64,000 nucleotides of DNA from Liopterus haemorrhoidalis (lineage: Eukaryota; Arthropoda; Insecta; Coleoptera; Dytiscidae), in assembly GCA_963971575.1 (NCBI GenBank), contig OZ020616.1, forward strand, positions 5,600,924 through 5,664,923, written 5' to 3'. Position numbers and translations under genes: made by a program. The notes below the pieces were generated by a model, which was given only the letters and a program-made list of their open reading frames with translations, had not been told where the DNA came from and did not search any database. Numbering within the stretch: the first letter of the stretch is position 1; each line of letters begins with the position of its first letter. This document shows positions 21,240-33,439 of the stretch, piece by piece.

Positions 21240-21617
21240 TCAAAATATGTGGAATCCAACGCGAATAAACCTTTTTAACGGCCAAATTTTCATGCAATAG
21301 TGTATGTATGCTGGTCCCACTAATGCCAAAGGATACCTCAATCTCACGATAAGTCATATGACGATCTTGCAGTATCAGTTCACGCACAGCATCAATATTT
21401 TCCGAAAAAACAACCAATTTTGGACAACCTTCACGAAAATCATCCTTAAGCAAATACGACCACGATTGAAATCGGCAAACCATCGATAAACATTAGTCCT
21501 TGATGGTGCTTCATCTCCAAAAGTCGAATTAAGTTCATCGATGCACTGTTGTTGGGTTAATCCACGTCGAAAGTGGTAAAAAATTATCGCTCGAAAATGT
21601 TTACGATTTAATTCCAT
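21240..21617 (-). pseudogene. Mariner copy A transposase, N-terminal half
   Basis: Starts MELNRKHFRAIIFYHFRRGL then TQQQCIDELNSTFGDEAPSR and TNVYRWFADFNRG. After a frameshift near 21460 it continues DDFREGCPKLVVFSENIDAV, RELILQDRHMTYREIEVSFG and HTLLHENLAVKKV. These are the paired helix-turn-helix motifs. The catalytic domain is missing: the sequence jumps to the 3' end of the element. Confidence 0.88.
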
Positions 21618-21781
21618 TTTTAGCCGAGATGTTACTGTAAACTAGACAAATAGCGCTCGTACGTCAAAACGTTCTGAGTACGTATACCGTCAAAAATGTC
21701 AAACTTTACGATAGAAGCGTCAGTTGCCAGATGGCAGCACTAGTTCAGCGCAATCCCAAAATATAAAAGGCAACCCTAGTA

Positions 21782-24256
21782 GTAATCATTAGTTTTCATA
21801 GAAGCAGTTTTATATTGTCTGTTTATTTTTATATTACTGTTTTTTTATATTACTGTAATGTCGAAGAATGTTCTGTTTCGGATCACAGATATGTTAATTT
21901 TACTTTAAATTTTGAAAATGAAGCTCAAAATATAGAATCTTTAACTAAACGAAATTTTAGTGAACAAAACATATTTATGATACATCAGGCTCTCCAAAAA
22001 GAAAATTGGGATGTTCTTTCAAGTTTTCATGATTTAAATGAAGCTTTCTCACATTTTTATGATACTTTTCTATACTATTTTAATTCATTATGTCCATATG
22101 CTACTCGTACATTTGTCAAAAACCGTAATAAAAGTAAATGGATTACTGAAAATGTCAAACGTTCTAGTGAAGCAGTTCATAATTGGTATTACATTCAACG
22201 TGATTTCCCTATCTTTAGGGACTTATATCTAGCTAAAAAAAGAGAACATCATAAACTTTGTGTGCAAAGTAAAAAATTGTACTATGAAACTAGAATTGAA
22301 ACATCTAATAATAAATGTAAAACTGTCTGGCAAATCATATCTGAAATTACTAAAAAAACTTCAGAACATAAAAATATTTCATTAACAGTAAATGAAAACT
22401 TAGTTAGCGATCCTAATTCTATTGCTAATATATTTAACAATTATTTTCAAAATGCTCCATATGAAGTCATTTCTTTATTATCTTGTGGGACTTCCTCTGG
22501 AATAATGTATGATAAATTCCCTACAGTTGTTAACAGTTTCTATCTTATTCCTTACACTGAACATGAAGTACTTGGTTTATTTAATAAATTAAATAATAAA
22601 TCATCAGCAGGTCCAGATGATGTTTCAAGTAAGATTTTGAAATTACTTTCTACTGATCTAGTTAGTCCTCTCACTTACTTAATAAATTTATCTTTTGAAA
22701 AAGGAACTTTTCCTACTTCTCTAAAAACATCATGTGTTATTCCAATACAAAAAAAAGGCTGTGCTAATAATGTCTATAACTATAGACCAATATCTCTCTC
22801 TTCTAGCTTTGCAAAAATTTTTGAATATGCGATGTTAAATAGGTTGTTAAATTATTTGGAAAAGCACAATATTATAAACGATAGTCAACACGGATTTATG
22901 TCTGAACGGTCAACAATAACAGCTATTAGTGAATTCTTAAATGAAGTTTATGATTTGCTTGACAAGGGAGAAAAACCTGTTGGAATTTTCTGTGATTTAA
23001 GCCGTGCCTTTGATTGTGTAAGTCATGAAATTTTAATAAAAAAACTTAATTGCTATGGAATTCGTGGAGTTGCCAGTGACTGGTTCTCCTCATACTTATC
23101 TAATACATCGCAATTTGTTAAAATTTCATACAAATCAGGCAATGGTACAATGAAAAATGCTATATCTCATTTTTTACCCATAAATATTGGTGTGCCTCAA
23201 GGATCGGTGTTAGGTCCAATTTTATTTTTACTTTTTGTAAATGACTTGTTCTTTTTTGTAAACTCTTTCGTAACTATGTACGCTGACGATACTTCGGCCC
23301 TGATATGTGGACAAAATAGTGGAGAAATACAAGAAAAAGCTAACAAATTACTACATGATATGAATAATTGGTTTGCATTTAATAAGTTGTATCTTAATTT
23401 CGAAAAAACTAACTTCTTACATTTTCATATTATTAATAATAAAAACTTACCAGATATTAAATTAAATGTTGGTACCAAAGAAATCACTAAGGTAAACAAT
23501 ACAAAGTTTCTAGGTTTATCAATTGATGAGAACTTGAATTGGTCTTATCACTGTCAAAGTCTCATCAGCAAATTAAATATATTATGCTTTCAAATCAGAT
23601 CTTTAAAAAGTCATGTTAATTTCAACTACTTAAAAACATTTTATTTTGGCCATGTACATCCCATTTTATTGTATGGAATTTGTTTTTGGGGTTCAATAAA
23701 ATTATCTAATGACGTCTTCATTGCTCAAAAAAGGATAATACGATGCATTGCTGGAATAAATACTAGAACTTCCTGTAGGGATTATTTTACTGAATATAAG
23801 ATCTTAACACTGCCCAGTATGTTCATAATAGAGGTACTCTGCTATACATACAAATCAAAACATACTTTGCAAACTAATTCTGATGTTCATGGGTACTACA
23901 CTCGAAATCGTAGTAAGTTTCGTACTCCTAGACATAGACTAGAGTTTATAAAAAATACATATAATTCTGTTGGTTTATATTTGTTTAATATGTTACCTGA
24001 CAAATATAAATGCACTGAAAACATTAAAAAATTTAAAAATAATCTCAAAAACTTACTTCTTGAGCATGCTATATATAACATGGAAGAATTCTGCAATATA
24101 TGCAGGAAATGATTATAAATATGTAATCCTCTATTACCTGCATTATTGTTATTGTTATTCTGTTCGTTTGTATTATATATGATATTTTGACGTATCCATT
24201 GTGCAAATGTACATTTTTTGGTTTTAATAAATTATTATTATTATTATTATTATAAA
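21782..24256 (+). mobile_element. Non-LTR retrotransposon, 5' truncated, with intact RT frame
   Basis: Runs from just after mariner A to the (TTA)n tail at about 24229-24256, preceded by TTTTAATAAATTA. The endonuclease is lost except its last motif. The RT frame is uninterrupted, which suggests a fairly recent insertion compared with other LINEs here. The true 5' junction is uncertain because mariner A adjoins it. Confidence 0.85.
21815..24112 (+). CDS. LINE reverse transcriptase (ORF2 C-terminal two thirds)
   Basis: RNA-dependent DNA polymerase of a CR1/Jockey-superfamily LINE, acting in target-primed reverse transcription. In 765 codons: SDHRYV (about residues 22-27) is the last endonuclease motif, so the endonuclease N-terminus is missing. 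SAGPDDVSSKIL (about 264-275) opens the RT fingers. FCDLSRAFD (about 392-400) holds the motif A Asp. GVPQGSVLGPILFLLFVNDL (about 459-478) is motif B. YADD (about 489-492) carries the catalytic Asp pair. Thumb sequence follows. The end has CNICRK but no clear CCHC knuckle and no RNase H. The listed TTG start is nominal; the real start would lie in the lost 5' part. Confidence 0.92.
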   Translation: MSVYFYITVFLYYCNVEECSVSDHRYVNFTLNFENEAQNIESLTKRNFSEQNIFMIHQALQKENWDVLSSFHDLNEAFSHFYDTFLYYFNSLCPYATRTFVKNRNKSKWITENVKRSSEAVHNWYYIQRDFPIFRDLYLAKKREHHKLCVQSKKLYYETRIETSNNKCKTVWQIISEITKKTSEHKNISLTVNENLVSDPNSIANIFNNYFQNAPYEVISLLSCGTSSGIMYDKFPTVVNSFYLIPYTEHEVLGLFNKLNNKSSAGPDDVSSKILKLLSTDLVSPLTYLINLSFEKGTFPTSLKTSCVIPIQKKGCANNVYNYRPISLSSSFAKIFEYAMLNRLLNYLEKHNIINDSQHGFMSERSTITAISEFLNEVYDLLDKGEKPVGIFCDLSRAFDCVSHEILIKKLNCYGIRGVASDWFSSYLSNTSQFVKISYKSGNGTMKNAISHFLPINIGVPQGSVLGPILFLLFVNDLFFFVNSFVTMYADDTSALICGQNSGEIQEKANKLLHDMNNWFAFNKLYLNFEKTNFLHFHIINNKNLPDIKLNVGTKEITKVNNTKFLGLSIDENLNWSYHCQSLISKLNILCFQIRSLKSHVNFNYLKTFYFGHVHPILLYGICFWGSIKLSNDVFIAQKRIIRCIAGINTRTSCRDYFTEYKILTLPSMFIIEVLCYTYKSKHTLQTNSDVHGYYTRNRSKFRTPRHRLEFIKNTYNSVGLYLFNMLPDKYKCTENIKKFKNNLKNLLLEHAIYNMEEFCNICRK

Positions 24257-25049
24257 CAGATATTCATATTGTAAGCAGAACAGTGATACACCTTTGATTC
24301 ACCTTACGTAGATGCGCTACGTTTAAGTTATGGACCTAATATAAACGAGGCTTTATATGTAATCTTTTTGGTCACTTTTGGTCATACTAAGAGAAATTCT
24401 CCATTCTGCTGGATCTTTACACCTATTTTGTATATTTATATGTAACAACATTATAAATTTTTATTGAAGAAGTTAACAATTTTCTTGTTTATAAAACCTT
24501 CTTAATTACATTTCTTTGCCTACTTTTTTGAAAACAGTTTTTTTCGTGTATTATTATTTTATTTTCACAAAGCGATCTTTTCTTCCCAATTCATGGTCAT
24601 TCCTGACCTTTTTCTTTTAATTTCTACCTGCGCTATTTCATAAAATAGTGAATTGACAGATTTTTTCAACTGCTGACAGAAGATTTATATATATCTTTAT
24701 AAAGACACCGACTTAATAACAGGCAATTGGGTACTTTGAGCAGAAATTTTGCAAAATTTCTTAGTAATCAATTTTGTATTAGCTGACAATGTATTTAAAG
24801 AAAGATTTAAGGGCATAAGTATTTGTTCAGAACGGAAAAAATTATATTTTAAATGTTTTATGAGTTATAATTATATGTTGGATTAGTCAGAATTGAGTAC
24901 ACATTATTTAAAGATATTAAGTGCTAGAATGTTGGAAATTAGAGAAAAAAATTACAACACTAGCTGGAATAACCTTACAAAGCAAAAAATTCATAAAGTT
25001 AAAATTTTAGTGTAAAATTTTCATTTAAAAACAGTAAAAAGCTCAAATT
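24257..25049. other. AT-rich spacer
   Basis: Nothing recognised. TATAAACGAGGCTTTA near 24341 recurs near 31961, a short shared motif only. Confidence 0.45.
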
Positions 25050-25748
25050 ATTTTTTTTTTTAATTCTGAGTAGGGTATCAAATGAAAGCCCTTAGTACGT
25101 GGATTAACGATCAAATTTTTATTTTTGCAAAATAAATTATTTTGATGCGATTTTAGCCAAAATTGTGCAAAAAAATTTTTGTCCCACACCCTGTAGCCCA
25201 GATGGTTTAAACTAAAAATCTAAAAAAATTCTAAGTAATGTATATTGGTGTGAACCGAAATAGTACAACAGGAATTTTTGATCAGATTATGTTTTCGGAA
25301 AATAACGCATTTTTTGTGGTTTTTGGTTCACAAAGTACAAAAGTTATACCAATGTAAGACACTCACACGCAAGGCGTGCGATAGCATAATGGGTTAGAGC
25401 ACTGGTGTCGTAAGCTAAAATTCGCTGGAAAACGAAGGGTTTCGAGTTCGAGTACGGAGTGAATTTAATTTTTCTGTATTTTTTTTGCATTTTTATTATG
25501 TTGAAATTATTTTGTCAAAATTATAGTTATATTTTGACAAATGTTGTATTTAATTTTTAAGAGCGTAAATTTAATAATCACTCTTATTATATGATTAACA
25601 GACGATAAATTATTTTAAAACTATCGTTCATTTTGCCGTGATTACTACAAAGTAAAATTTGTCCTACACGCTCAGCATACCGTCTTCACTTATTATATAC
25701 CTGTGAAACCCTGAAATGTGTGAATATTCACACTTCACATAAATTTTT
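25050..25748 (+). repeat. Family C copy C2
   Basis: Core block from GGGTATCAAATGAAAGCCCT to GGAATTTTTGATCAGATTAT, tRNA-like module at 25373-25460, TTGACAAATGTTGTATT, ACAGACGATAAATTATTTTA (shared with C1), then the 3' hairpin near 25710-25745. Directly followed by C3. Confidence 0.85.
25373..25460 (+). other. tRNA-like module in C2
   Basis: GCATAATGGGTTAGAGCACT as D-arm/A box and CGAGTTCGAGTACGG as T-arm/B box. Differs from all other modules in the window. Confidence 0.55.
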
Positions 25749-26275
25749 TTGTGTTTTTTTATTGACGACATAAATATTTAATATGTTATGTAAGACAGTA
25801 AACCAGTTTGCCTTCATGGTGTAGTGGTTAGATATCTCGCTTCCTGTCACAATTTTATTTTTTGTTTTTTTTTTGCATTTTTATTTTGTTTTAATTATTT
25901 TGACAAAATTCTAGTTATATTTGGGCAAATGTTGCATTTAATTTAAAAGCGTAAATTTAATAACCAGTGGCAAGTATTGAAATTATAATTTAATTCTGTT
26001 ACAATATATACGAAGTCAGACGGGCGGAACTTATGACTTAAAATAACTAATGGAAGCCATAGGTTCAAAATTTTAATGAACCTTGCTATATAAAAAATAC
26101 TGCATATATTTAGAAACCTAAATAATGGTATTAGGCATTCGAATTAAAATTAACAAAAAGATATTTTAACATAAAATTTGTTTTGGCATTCCAAATAATC
26201 ATCATTCACTTACTAAATACCTGCGAAACCCTGAAATGTATGAAAATTCACACTTCACATCAATTTTTTATTGAG
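25749..26275 (+). repeat. Family C copy C3, abutting C2
   Basis: Starts in the segment just upstream of the tRNA-like module (GACGACATAAATATTTAATA) and runs through to a full 3' hairpin end at about 26238-26270. Head-to-tail with C2, so C2 and C3 may be units of one tandem composite. Confidence 0.8.
25811..25850 (+). other. tRNA-like half module in C3
   Basis: GGTGTAGTGGTTAGATATCT then CGCTTCCTGTCAC resembles the 5' half of a tRNA. The B-box half is deleted, directly before the T-rich segment. Confidence 0.5.
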
Positions 26276-26440
26276 TTGTGTAGGCGTAAATAGCCTTTGA
26301 TGCAGTGCGTCAGAAATTTCAATTAACCATATTGTTCTGTGGTCGAAATCAGTTGTGATGTTAAAATTAAAACCGGCAGTGGAGGAATTTCATTATTTAT
26401 ACAATTATTTAAGGAAGTATCCACCCATTTTTGTTATTAT
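26276..26440 (+). repeat. Family G repeat, copy G1
   Basis: GTAGGCGTAAATAGCCTTTG then ATGCAGT, GTGGTCGAAATCA, and AATGTTAAAATTAAAA-like match 47652-47768. It ends in the block shared with 20550-20620. Confidence 0.65.
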
Positions 26441-26892
26441 TATATGCAAATATTCACACAAATATTTCGCTGATTATCTTATCAACTTCCATGTTTTCTA
26501 GTCGATAAGAGCATAGAGTCATAAGTATCTAAGTACTGAAATATATCTTCCATTGATGTCAAATTTAAGTTCATTCAAGTAAAACTCCATAAAATATAAC
26601 CTCTTGAGAGTTAACAATGCAAACATTTCGTCAGTAAGCCAAACCATGTTCATTGTCACCATATCGCTGTCCATTTAAACATAAAATATCCCTATTGTAC
26701 TTTATTGGTTTATAATAATGTTCGTTCGAGCGACTTTAAATTTATTGATAACTTCAGGTTGTCAGCTGCTTCAAAAAAACTTGAGAATGAAGTGTTTTCA
26801 GCCACACATTCAATGAATAAAAGTGTATTATATGAAGGACAATTCGAAACAAATTTACTGTGCACTCGTAAGATTAATTTTTAACTGTTGTT

Positions 26893-28466
26893 AAAGTAGG
26901 TGGAAAAGAAATAATGAAGTCAAGATAGCCTACATCCACAGCAACACTGTAAAAAGCTACCAACTTCCATACACAGTTTCCATAAACACCGCTGAAGTTG
27001 AAAGCATATATGAGGCTGTTAAATATGCACATCTGAAGAAAATACCCATTTTGCCATCTGCACTGATTCCCTGGTAGCAGCAACCGAGATACTAAATCCA
27101 AAAAGCAGATTGGAAAGTGTGCGAACAATCCAGAAAATGGTCCACCATACCAAATCCACACGAGACGTGAACGTAACAATTGTTTGGATTCCCAGTCACG
27201 CTGGAATTCCAGGCAATGAACTTGCAGACAGCACGGCAAAAAACAGCAAAAACGCTCCACTCAGGAACATCGCAACACCCGCAAAAGACTTCAAAAGAAT
27301 AATTAGAGAAAAGGCAAAAATATACCAAAACTATCTATGGACAAATGTCTTCAACAATAAACTGCGCCAAGTTAAAGAAGACACAAGTATATGGAACTTG
27401 GACAGAAACAGGAAACAACAAACCATGCTCACTAGATTGAGAATTGGGCACACTAAAATGACACATGAACACCTACTTGCACGAAGTGAACCCACAATCT
27501 GCACACAGTGTAATACACCTCTAACAGTGGAACACATAGTGATAGATTGTCCTAAATATTGCACCAGTCGAATCAAATACAAAATATCAAATACCTTTAA
27601 AGAACCACTCCAGAACAATAACATTTCAACCACCAATCTGATCAACTTCCTAAATGAAGAAAAACTTTCGCTAAAAATCATGTTATTGAAGCGTCATTAA
27701 GGCTGCGTATAACCCCAGATGTAACCATTTTTTTATACAAAACTAACAATCTGAAATAAAATTAGTATCAATCTATACATCAAATTTTGCACCGAATTTT
27801 TATCTATCTAATATGATATTTTTAATTGTAGAAACATATATTGTAAAAATATTATCCCTCAATAACTTAATAATTGGCATGAGCAACATTTTTCTGTAAT
27901 TTTTTAATTCTATTTATGGGTTTCAAATAACTTTTATATTTATATAGTTTTGTGTAGAAATGCTCAAATAATACGTCAACATTTTTTTCGACTTGATTAC
28001 TTATAGTTTAGAACCCTCGTCGAAAAATATTATACTTGATGATAATGGAATGCCACTTGGCACACGTATTCTTCACAAAAATTAAATCATTTTTACCCGT
28101 AACACCTATTTTGAGAACCACGGCAGATTCAAGATGGCGGCTAATATAGACTACCAAGTACAATAACTATAAGTAGTTTTCACAATAGAACAAAATAGCT
28201 AAGAACTTTTTTGTAGAATGAAGCTTTAGCTACAATTCGCCGCATCGTACGCAAATATGCGTCGATTAGTTTACAAGATGGCGTCTATAATGCAATTTGC
28301 TTATTTACAATAACATAGCAGTTTTTTCTACAAATTTTTTTCGCTGCAAATTTTGATATATAGATTGTTATTAATTTTATTTCCGATTATTAGTTTTGTA
28401 TAAGAAACTATTGAGAACTAAAGGGTTGTGCGCCGCCTTAAATAAAGATTATTAAAAAAAAAAAAA
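26893..28466 (+). pseudogene. LINE J1: RNase H and C-terminal CCHC, with poly-A, split by TTAA element
   Basis: C-terminal end of a Jockey/I/R1-type LINE. RNase H: EVKIAYIHSNTVKSYQLPYT then AEVESIYEA (catalytic Glu), a frameshift near 27045, ICTDSL (Asp), and WIPSHAGIPGNELAD (His, Asp). Then TRLRIGHTKMTHEHLLARSE and CTQCNTPLTVEHIVIDC, a C-x2-C-x7-H-x4-C knuckle. The frame ends LKRH then TAA at 27700, where the TTAA of element H1 overlaps the stop. On the other side of H1 the sequence resumes ATAAAGATTATT and poly-A (28453-28466), giving a normal LINE 3' end. RT domain absent (5' truncation). Confidence 0.9.
27701..28437. mobile_element. TTAA-flanked element H1 with long inverted ends
   Basis: TTAA at 27697-27700 and 28438-28441. 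Ends GGCTGCGTATAACCCC and GGGTTGTGCGCCGCC are imperfect inverted repeats, and similarity continues inward for about 130 bp (TACAAAACTAA, AAATAAAATTA, GAATTTTTATCTA). TTAA specificity fits piggyBac or Kolobok. 737 bp, non-coding. H2 is at 36824-38130. Confidence 0.87.
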
Positions 28467-28903
28467 AGTAGTTGGCAATTTTCGTTAGGGTTTCATGCAA
28501 TGGTGGAGCCAGTTTGCGATCTTAAGCTTCATTTATAATAAATACATAGAAGAAGCATAGTACAAAGCAGTGGTTCTTAACCGGGGGTTCAAGAGAGCAT
28601 TTCTAGGGGTGTGAGAGAAGTTTCTAAATTTTTAATGAAAATTACCGCCTAACCACTTATGAGAAATATGCCTCATTGTCTTCTTCTCCGCTCCTATGAC
28701 TGAAACCAGACCAGGCTTTTTGAATTGCGCGAAGAAATTATATAGTTTATTAGTAACCAAAATAGTGATTTACTGGAAGCTTTTAGAAATAGAGACGCAA
28801 TACTTCGGCTAGCCTACTTAGCAAATATATTTAACCACCAGAATAAATTAAGTACATCAATGCAAGGATTTAGTAAGAACATAATAACAGCTATTGAAGC
28901 ATT

Positions 28904-29975
28904 CGCCTCATTTAGTTTTCTAGATACCTCTAGATTTCCTCTAGATACAGTTTTATGTATAGAGGCCAATACCTGGAACGATGTTAGAAAAATGGCGGAA
29001 CATGATTTGCGTTTAATAACATTTTGGTTAAATAATAATGTGCACTAAATGAAAAGAAAACATTGTTTGTACAATTTTCTATATATAACAATACCCAACC
29101 AAATTTTGATTATTTAACTTTGCATATAGATAGTGGTATAGTAGATAATAATTGTACATGTGATTGTAAAATATTTAAAACTGAAAAAAACAAATATCTT
29201 GGAATATATATAGATAAAAATATGAGATGGGATGAGCATATATCGTACCTTTGCAAAAATGCTAGAAAAACTTTTCATTTATTTAAAAAACTGAGGGATT
29301 TTATGCCACTTAAAATTTTATATACATTTTATTACGGACTAGTACAATCTCTTCTTTCGTACGGGCTGATAGCTTGAGGTGACGCTGCTGAAACGCATTT
29401 ACAAAAAATCAAAATAATACAGAAAATTATCTTAAAATTAATACATAAAAAATCTATGCGTTACCCCACTGAAAGATTCACCGGTTTTAAATATAAATCA
29501 ACTATATGTCTTAACAATATTGAAATGCATTAAAAAATATCCTCAAGAGATTACATATTTCACACATGATTACAGAACCAGAAATAAATTAGTGGCCAAG
29601 GCACCTAAAATGTATAAAAATATTGGTCAGAAGTACTTTGTATATTTAATTCCCACACTACATAATAATTTTCAAGCATTTTTGCAAAGTGTAGGTATAG
29701 AATTGGACAGAACGAACATCATCTGATGTTCGTTCTGTAATAATAAATGGGCGAAACGCTTTTGCAAAAGTAACTTGTAAATGTGACACATTAATTATAT
29801 TAATTATATAAACTGTATATGTATTGCATAAAAAATTAATTATATAATTGTATTATAATTGTATAAAAAAAAAAATCAGTCAATTGTATTCAGAAAATAT
29901 TATATATTGTTGTATCGATGAGCCACGCACAGACTGGCAACAGTCTAATGTGGTATTTTTCAATAAATTTCAAAT
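28904..29975 (+). pseudogene. LINE fragment inserted in the hAT
   Basis: Begins close to the YADD position (DTVLCIEANTWNDVRKMAEH then DLRLITFWLNNN), frameshift near 29043, ALNEKKTLFVQFSIYNN, then KYLGIYIDKNMRWDEHISYL and LYTFYYGLVQSLLSYGLIA, and a C-terminal part with HDYRTRNKLVAKAPKMYKNI. These are the RT C-terminal and thumb segments of a CR1/Jockey-type LINE. Poly-A near 29866-29875 and AATAAATTTC near 29961 are candidate 3' ends. The hAT frame resumes just downstream. Confidence 0.83.
29707..29738. repeat. Perfect 15 bp hairpin at end of LINE ORF
   Basis: ACAGAACGAACATCA, TC, TGATGTTCGTTCTGT. It overlaps the end of the last frame (stop at 29724-29726). It may be a 3' structure recognised by the element's RT, or a chance duplication. 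Confidence 0.75.
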
Positions 29976-30298
29976 TTAATGAAAAATTAAAACTTTAGAG
30001 ACGTCGAGTTGATAATGGGAATTTAGCAAATTTTCCTTTTCTGGATTCAATTGTTTTGGAAAATGAAAAAACAACAATTATACCCGAAATAAAATTACAC
30101 CTCCACCAATTGAATGAATCATTTGATAGATACTTTTCCACGGGATATATAGGCAAAATTAATAGATGGATACTCAATCCATTTTTGTTTGACCTAAATT
30201 CAATGGACGACAACGTTTTATTAAAAGACGATCGAATCGCAATACGAGCTAATGCACGTATTGAAATGGAATTTGAAAAACTGGACTTACAGTTCTGA

Positions 30299-31400
<1,102 letters not shown>

Positions 31401-31514
31401 AGGTGCGAGAGCTTATTTTCAAATTGCTGACTTTAAAAAAGGTTAAGAACCACTAGTATAAAGCCTCTTGATACCATCTAGCGCAATGTCTTAGTACTAA
31501 AATTAATATAATAC

Positions 31515-31690
31515 AACTTTCCAGCATGTCTATTTCTTTAATTAAATCCTACATAAATAATCGAAAATTTACAGTTTCAATGAACAATACTTTTTCAATG
31601 TCTAAAACATTTGGGCTGGAGTACCACATGGTAGTGTTCTGGGGCTAAACTTTTTAACTTATATATTAATGACTTACTTAGGAATCTTAT
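31515..31690 (+). pseudogene. RT fragment, motif B region
   Basis: SLIKSYINNRKFTVSMNNTF then, after a frameshift, AGVPHGSVLGLNFLTYIL. This corresponds to SYLxxRxFxV and GVPQGSVLGPxLF of LINE reverse transcriptases. Truncated on both sides. Confidence 0.75.
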
Positions 31691-31708
31691 GCTATGCTTG
31701 TGTATCTA

Positions 31709-31917
31709 CAGAGTGATTATTTAATGGCGAGACGACGTCAACGAATTTTACGTGCCTCCTAGCAGAATACTATGACTATAATAACCTTGAAGAAAATTTG
31801 ATTATGAAGAAAAAAAGATTATGACCATGCGCGCATAATCGCCTGCTACGATGTGTATGAAACGGCAAATTATTAAAACTTCCAGTGACGTCGTCTCGCC
31901 ATTAAATAATCACTCCG
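31709..31917. mobile_element. TA-flanked MITE, 209 bp
   Basis: Ends CAGAGTGATTATTTAATGGC and its complement, with one mismatch over 32 bp. TA at 31707-31708 and 31918-31919. Non-coding Tc1/mariner-type MITE. Confidence 0.9.
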
Positions 31918-31919
31918 TA

Positions 31920-32984
31920 GTATAGATGTGGTATATGCTATACATTAAGGTATGGAACTATTATAAACGAGGCTTTAAGAAGGATAATTAAGGAAGTAAC
32001 ACCATTTTGATAAAAATGTAAATGTAAATCGACTATTGTGGAAGAGTTGTAGGGGTTGCGGCAATAAATAATGAAACTACGGCGGACCAGTTTCGAAATA
32101 GTTTAATTTTTCTTCAGAGCTAGAAAATTAGAGATTTTGGATCAACATACCTGATCTAGAAAATCATTGTTCAGTGATTTAAAATATATCCTAATTTTTA
32201 ACAACTGTAAGTTAACAAATACTGTTAACTTACAGTTAAAAGATAGTTTAATACATTTTCTTATTATATATTTCCCTTTACTCAAAAAAAATGAATAAAT
32301 CTTGTTTATATATCTACAAGAACAACTTTATTAACATGTATAACTACTTCCTTTTCTGGATGAAATATTTTCAATACATAAACATTAAATGGATATACAA
32401 TAATAAATTCAACCTATTTCATTAAAACAATAATGATCATTACCCATATACACTAGAATTTTATACCATGGCTCAGTAGTTCTTAAGATTTTTACCATGG
32501 CTCAGTAGTTCTCAAACTATTTATTTATAATGAGGCATGGTTAAATGTTAATAACAACATCTGACTGATTATAGGTATTATAAAATAAATGGCAAATTTA
32601 GATAAGAAGTTTGGATAATCCCATTTTAAGTTCGTTACTCTGGTACAGGTGGAGTCATAAGTTGCGTAGGACTTGTTTTTCTTTAGAATTCAATTGCATA
32701 TTGCATAAGCTTATGTTTATTTCCTGGTTCTATTTGGTTTAAAATCTATCTTGTTAGGGAAAAATGTTAATGAACCGCCAAGAACGAACCGGCCGACTAA
32801 GCTGGATTAGCACACTTATCCAAGTGAGCCGTGTAATATCTTGTATATTATGTATTAGTTGGCGCGAATAATTTATATTATTACTAGGTTATTACCCGTC
32901 AACAATGACGGATTTATAATATAAAAGTTACAATTGTTTGTATGTGTATTAGGTTTTATTTTTTAACGTATCTTAATCTCAACG
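31920..32984. other. AT-rich spacer
   Basis: No gene. AACTGTAAGTTAACA / TGTTAACTTACAGTT at 32202-32239 is a small hairpin. TTTTACCATGGCTCAGTAGTTCT-like sequence occurs twice near 32461-32511. Confidence 0.4.
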
Positions 32985-33080
32985 CCGGTCAGCGAATCAC
33001 GGGACAGGATATCACCCGTTAGCCAATCAAGAGACAGGGTGTCCCCAGTTAGCCAATCTGGAGGAAAATTGACGTCATAA
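32985..33080. promoter_or_regulatory. Three 30-bp-spaced CCAAT-like units plus CRE-like TGACGTCA
   Basis: AGCGAATCAC (32991), AGCCAATCAA (33021) and AGCCAATCTG (33051) are exactly 30 bp apart, each followed by a G-rich segment. A perfect TGACGTCA is at 33070. CCAAT boxes beside a CRE are common in promoters, but an element subterminal repeat would look similar. Downstream, a TATAAATAAAC box lies near 33518. Confidence 0.3.
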
Positions 33081-33439
33081 TGTTATCGACACTACATACA
33101 GACACTTGCTAATTATATTGTTAGATTATTTATTAATGAACTTTTTAAGATAGGAAAACGATTAATTTTTATTCAGTACATTACATTTATATTGTTAAAA
33201 CTAAAAATAATTTGAGACGTTAATTTATGCCTACGAAACCCTAGACATTTATGTATGTCATTGCTCCATTTATGTATGTATAATATAACTCCTCTCCTTC
33301 AACTAAATACTTAGATAAAGGTGTTGCACTTAAAAAATTAAAATGATTTAGTTAGGATAGCTGTTAATTATTCATTGTAAATCGAAGATTTAACATGTAA
33401 ACAAATGAGGACAACTTTCACATTACTCGTTTCGATCAG

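Larger units (their letters stand above)
20627..21779 (-). mobile_element. Mariner copy A (GGGTTGCC ends), split by a second mariner
   Basis: Minus-strand 5' end reads GGGTTGCCTTTTATATTTTG; the other end reads CAGGGTTTCTTTTATATTTC. TA flanks at 20625-20626 and 21780-21781. The family matches copy B (50155-51052) through the 5' UTR and coding region. Its 3' untranslated part is interrupted at 20672-21132, and copy B shows the uninterrupted sequence there. Confidence 0.9.

Noticed and set aside
26874..27681. Minus-strand frames of 78-128 codons rich in Cys/Phe/Leu
   Set aside because: Opposite strand of the RNase H and CCHC region of LINE J1.
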